64,000 nt of DNA from a virus, in the IMG/VR virus record IMGVR_UViG_3300042519_001519, positions 1-64,000 of that record. One strand, given 5' to 3'. Position 1 is the first letter of the stretch. Each line of letters opens with the position of its first letter. This document shows positions 61,607 to 64,000 of the stretch, one piece after another. A program made the translations under genes and the position numbers. The notes beneath the pieces were generated by a model. The model did not search any database and was not told where the DNA came from. It saw only the letters and a program-made list of their open reading frames with translations.

Positions 61607-61809
61607 TGCAAGCAGCACTAGACCATTTAGAAAAGCATAAAGTGTTTATTGATACTTTAGGTATAGATATGATTCCTTTATCAGAGGCATATAAAGCAGT
61701 TGAGAAGTCTATCGATAGTCAACTGGCAGAAGTTATGGAAACATTACAAGCACAGTTAGGAGGATTAGTAGAAGATTTACAAGATATAACACCAGAAGAT
61801 AATGATTAA
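61606..61809 (+). CDS. Small acidic helical protein
   Basis: A 67-aa protein (MQAALDHLEKHKVFIDTLGI, then VEKSIDSQLAEVMETLQAQL) ending in acidic DITPEDND. Starts on the last base of the MazG-like gene and overlaps the DpdA-like gene by 8 nt. Possibly a partner of one of these enzymes; function unknown. Confidence 0.5.
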   Translation: MQAALDHLEKHKVFIDTLGIDMIPLSEAYKAVEKSIDSQLAEVMETLQAQLGGLVEDLQDITPEDND

Positions 61810-62596
61810 GATAGCACACGAATCACCGAAGAGTATCTTTAAAGAAGTACAGAAGTATACTGACTATGATTATGCATTAGTGCATTTATTTGAAGAAGAT
61901 CCAGAATACTTAAAACAGTTTCAAGATGCTAAAGAAGCAGGTAGAGAAATTATTTTAGATAATTCTATCTTTGAATTAGAAGAAGCTTTTGATGCAGAGA
62001 AGTTTGCAGGCTGGGTATTAGAATTAAAGCCAGATTGGTATATAGTTCCGGATGCTTTAGAGGATGCAAAGAAGACTGTACAGCAAATGACAGAATGGAA
62101 TAACAAGTATAAAAATCTTCCAGGAAAGAAAATAGGAGTTGTTCAAGGAAAGACTTACAGTCAAATTAAGACTTGTTATGAGTATATGGATAAGATTGCA
62201 AATGTAGATATGATTGCAATTTCATTCGACTACTCGTACTATACAAATACTATTTCACATCCTAACAAGTATGTTAGTTGGATGCTAGGAAGGGTTAAGC
62301 TACTAGGAGATCTATTGAGAGACGGTGTTATAAACGAAGAGAAGAAGCATCACCTATTGGGATGTGGATTACCTCAAGAGTTTTCTTTCTACTCAGACTA
62401 TAAATGGATCTATTCTTTAGATACTTCTAATCCAGTTGTACATGGTATAAAAGGAGTTGAGTATAGAGCAGATGGATTATGGTCAAAAGAGTCTCAAAAG
62501 TTATTTGAATTAATCAACTACGTACCGGAAGATACGAATATGATTCTTCAGAACATTCATAAATTCAGATGGTTTGCAAATGGACGCAAAGTATAA
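61802..62596 (+). CDS. dpdA: DpdA-like 7-deazaguanine DNA transglycosylase (TGT superfamily)
   Basis: A 264-aa protein proposed to exchange guanine in phage DNA for a 7-deazaguanine base. It reads ILDNSIFELEEAFDAEKFAG, KPDWYIVPDALEDAKKTVQQ, KKIGVVQGKTYSQIKTCYEY and VDMIAISFDYSYY, a (beta/alpha)8 pattern shared with tRNA-guanine transglycosylases, where the D(N)S and SFD acidic residues act in catalysis. The shorter length and missing zinc Cys cluster fit phage DpdA types rather than bacterial Tgt. Its company with FolE, QueD, QueE, QueC and QueF strongly supports the call. Confidence 0.75.
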   Translation: MIKIAHESPKSIFKEVQKYTDYDYALVHLFEEDPEYLKQFQDAKEAGREIILDNSIFELEEAFDAEKFAGWVLELKPDWYIVPDALEDAKKTVQQMTEWNNKYKNLPGKKIGVVQGKTYSQIKTCYEYMDKIANVDMIAISFDYSYYTNTISHPNKYVSWMLGRVKLLGDLLRDGVINEEKKHHLLGCGLPQEFSFYSDYKWIYSLDTSNPVVHGIKGVEYRADGLWSKESQKLFELINYVPEDTNMILQNIHKFRWFANGRKV

Positions 62597-62762
62597 GATA
62601 GGGGAAATGGTTATTATAAATCTCGATAATGAGATTATAGATGCCGAAGTATTTGGAATAGTAGACAGTAATTCAGGAGGAAAACCTTCGTACAGTTTAA
62701 GAGTGAAAGGAAATTTTATCTTTATGAATGAGGATAGAATAATAAGTATATCACATGAATAG
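62580..62762 (+). CDS. Small beta-barrel-like protein
   Basis: A 60-aa protein. The ATG at 62580 overlaps the dpdA end by 17 nt and gives MDAKYKIGEMVIINLDNEII, then VFGIVDSNSGGKPSYSLRVK, a KOW/SH3-like barrel pattern (xxGxxVxxxx...I.DA.V.GI). Overlaps the formyltransferase gene by 8 nt. Function unknown. Confidence 0.5.
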   Translation: MDAKYKIGEMVIINLDNEIIDAEVFGIVDSNSGGKPSYSLRVKGNFIFMNEDRIISISHE

Positions 62763-63282
62763 ACCTTGGATAGCATTCTTTAGTCAAACAGGATCAGAGA
62801 TCGTAGAAGTATCAAAGCTACTAGGAAGATGGCCTGACCTTATTATTACAAACGAAAGACCAGAACATCTTAGAAAGATTCATCCTGCTTTAGAAAATAA
62901 GCACTTAATCTTCGTAGACAATAAGCCTTCAGAAGAAGAACTATTTCCTCTATTGGCTCAGTATGATAATGCTTTAGTAACTCTTCATGGATGGTTAAGG
63001 ATTATGCCACCAGGTATTTGTAATCGATTTGAAATCTATAATGGACATCCAGGACTTATAACTCAGTATCCAGAACTAAAAGGAAAAGATCCTCAGCAAA
63101 AAGCTTTTGACTTAGGATTAGAACATTCTGGATGTGTTATTCATAGAGTAACAGAAGGAGTGGATGAAGGAGCTATACTTTTACAGAGACAAGTTTCTAT
63201 AAAAGGGTTGGAAATAGGAGAATTATTTCATATCTTACATAGTATATCAGTAAGTCTTTGGGTAGACTTTTTAAAAAATTAG
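62755..63282 (+). CDS. Formyltransferase-like protein (PurN-type)
   Basis: A 175-aa protein resembling formyl-THF-dependent formyltransferases: ALVTLHGWLRIMPPG, then FEIYNGHPGLITQYPELKGK (Asn-x-His catalytic pair) and GCVIHRVTEGVDEGAILLQR (the family's HxVxxxxDxGxIL motif with the catalytic Asp). It is shorter than bacterial PurN (~212 aa). It may formylate a modified base, a sugar or a purine precursor. Its place between dpdA and queF suggests a link to DNA modification (inference). Confidence 0.75.
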   Translation: MNRPWIAFFSQTGSEIVEVSKLLGRWPDLIITNERPEHLRKIHPALENKHLIFVDNKPSEEELFPLLAQYDNALVTLHGWLRIMPPGICNRFEIYNGHPGLITQYPELKGKDPQQKAFDLGLEHSGCVIHRVTEGVDEGAILLQRQVSIKGLEIGELFHILHSISVSLWVDFLKN

Positions 63283-63284
63283 TT

Positions 63285-63809
63285 ATGAAAAGAATAGCAT
63301 TAGTAGGAGCATCATCAGTAGGGAAGACTACAGTATACGAATTACTTAAAAGTAAATTACCTGAGTATGATTTTATAAATGAATCAACAAGAACGGTTGG
63401 TAGTTATGGATTTCCTATTAATGAAGCAGGAACTTCTGAAACACAGCTTGCTATTTCTTCTTTCCATTTAGAGGCATTATTAGCTACTAAAGATGTAATA
63501 CTTGATAGATGTTATTTAGATCTATTAGTTTATTCTACTTATATGGATAATTTATCCGATAGTGCTTATACATACATCTTAGATACTTGGTTAAGAGTTA
63601 AAGATCAATATACACATTTTATTTATTTCCCTATTGAATTTGCTTCTGTAGATGATGGAGTAAGGAGTGTAAATGAAGGATGGAGAGAAGCAATTGATAA
63701 GCAGTTTGAAATTAACTTAAAGTCAATTAAGTTTGCTGGAGGAGATTACTTAACAGTAACAGGAAGTCCTAATCAAAGAGTTGAACAAATATTAAACTAT
63801 ATAAAATAA
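63285..63809 (+). CDS. P-loop nucleoside/nucleotide kinase-like protein
   Basis: A 174-aa AAA_28/NadR-type P-loop protein. The ATG at 63285 follows the formyltransferase stop and precedes the strand [20 protein letters not shown] (Walker [10 protein letters not shown]). [14 protein letters not shown] gives a DR-x-x-x-D motif typical of deoxynucleoside kinases, and ESTRT is the usual early E-x-x-R. It may phosphorylate a nucleoside or nucleotide for the DNA-modification or salvage route; substrate unknown. Confidence 0.7.
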   Translation: MKRIALVGASSVGKTTVYELLKSKLPEYDFINESTRTVGSYGFPINEAGTSETQLAISSFHLEALLATKDVILDRCYLDLLVYSTYMDNLSDSAYTYILDTWLRVKDQYTHFIYFPIEFASVDDGVRSVNEGWREAIDKQFEINLKSIKFAGGDYLTVTGSPNQRVEQILNYIK

Positions 63810-63810
63810 A

Positions 63811-64000
63811 ATGACACAAGAATTAAATCAAGCAGAAGTTGTAAAGATTGCAGGAAAGCATCTAGGACAAGTAGGTGGAGCAGGATATAGCGATACTTAC
63901 GATCCAAGTCTATTGGTAGAAATTCCACGTTACTTGAATAGAGAAGCGTATGGAATTGACGATAATAACCTTCCATTTGTTGGAGGAGATGTTTGGAATG
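63811..64000 (+). CDS. queF: 7-cyano-7-deazaguanine reductase (QueF), 3' end outside window
   Basis: The first 63 codons of a QueF-like enzyme, cut off by the window edge. The match to the QueF N-terminal region is distinct: [20 protein letters not shown], then [15 protein letters not shown] and [10 protein letters not shown] (E. coli QueF has LGKST.Y...YD.SLL...PR.LNR..LG......PF.G.DIW). QueF uses NADPH to reduce preQ0 to preQ1. The catalytic Cys lies downstream and cannot be seen. It implies that preQ1 is the base, or the precursor of the base, put in phage DNA. Confidence 0.8.
   Translation, partial: MTQELNQAEVVKIAGKHLGQVGGAGYSDTYDPSLLVEIPRYLNREAYGIDDNNLPFVGGDVWN

Noticed and set aside
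1-64000. Integrase, transposase, attachment site or replication origin
   Set aside because: No recombinase motif, insertion-sequence ends, repeated tRNA 3' ends or iteron cluster were seen anywhere in the window.

Overview
This window is one long, almost gap-free, AT-rich stretch of a large contractile-tailed (T4-like) bacteriophage genome. Every supported gene is on the + strand. The host is very probably a member of the Bacteroidetes, likely flavobacterial. The evidence is the Bacteroidetes-style promoters (TTG, a constant 20-nt gap, then TATATTAA-like boxes), secreted proteins with Bacteroidetes-type signal peptides, a lipoprotein, a protein ending in what looks like a type IX secretion (T9SS) sorting domain, and a DUF4494-like protein.

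Layout. 1-5600: tail fibre end (Gly-X-Y repeats plus an S74 chaperone), a glycosyltransferase and small virion-associated genes, including duplicated pairs. 5.7-19.1 kb: tail and baseplate module (sheath, tube, gp26-like hub protein, tape measure, tube-junction protein, gp53-like LysM wedge protein, and a large baseplate protein carrying an M15 peptidase). 19.1-28.5 kb: replication (divergent family A DNA polymerase, ssDNA-binding protein, UvsX/RecA, 5'-3' exonuclease, DnaB-type helicase), class I ribonucleotide reductase and a Holliday-junction-resolvase-like nuclease. 28.5-35.7 kb: an unusual block of envelope proteins (C-type lectin plus dockerin-like protein, two cohesin-like proteins, a T9SS-type C-terminus, coiled-coil membrane proteins, a CsgG-like protein, an outer-membrane-barrel-like protein). 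35.7-40.1 kb: small genes, thioredoxin, QueC, a lipoprotein, an SGNH-hydrolase-like protein and a structured RNA region.

40.2-44.3 kb is an RNA array. I read 24 canonical tRNAs that together serve all 20 amino acids, one tRNA with an abnormal anticodon loop, and interleaved structured RNAs that are not ordinary tRNAs (pseudoknots and cloverleafs without the T-loop consensus). An HNH nuclease gene lies inside the array. A further orphan structured RNA of about 310 nt lies at 45.84-46.15 kb.

46-57 kb holds RNA-repair-like genes (P-loop kinase, DRB0094-type RNA ligase, a cREC-like receiver domain, two metallophosphoesterases), a glucosaminidase endolysin, many small membrane or unknown proteins, and a glycosyltransferase-methyltransferase fusion. 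57-64 kb holds 7-deazaguanine DNA-modification genes: QueD, QueE, FolE, a DpdA-like transglycosylase and the start of QueF. With QueC at 37 kb this gives a full route from GTP to preQ1 and into DNA. A secreted DNA/RNA nuclease, a phosphoribosyltransferase, a formyltransferase and a MazG-like protein are interspersed.

Regulation. Eighteen promoters share an exact TTG-N20-TATATTAA/TATCTTTA layout, usually with TTC just before the box. Several have the previous operon's terminator hairpin inside the promoter spacer. A separate TATTTATA motif precedes tail and envelope genes and may be a late-promoter signal. No integrase, transposon, CRISPR array or attachment site was recognised. All functional calls rest on reading motifs by eye; no database search was possible.
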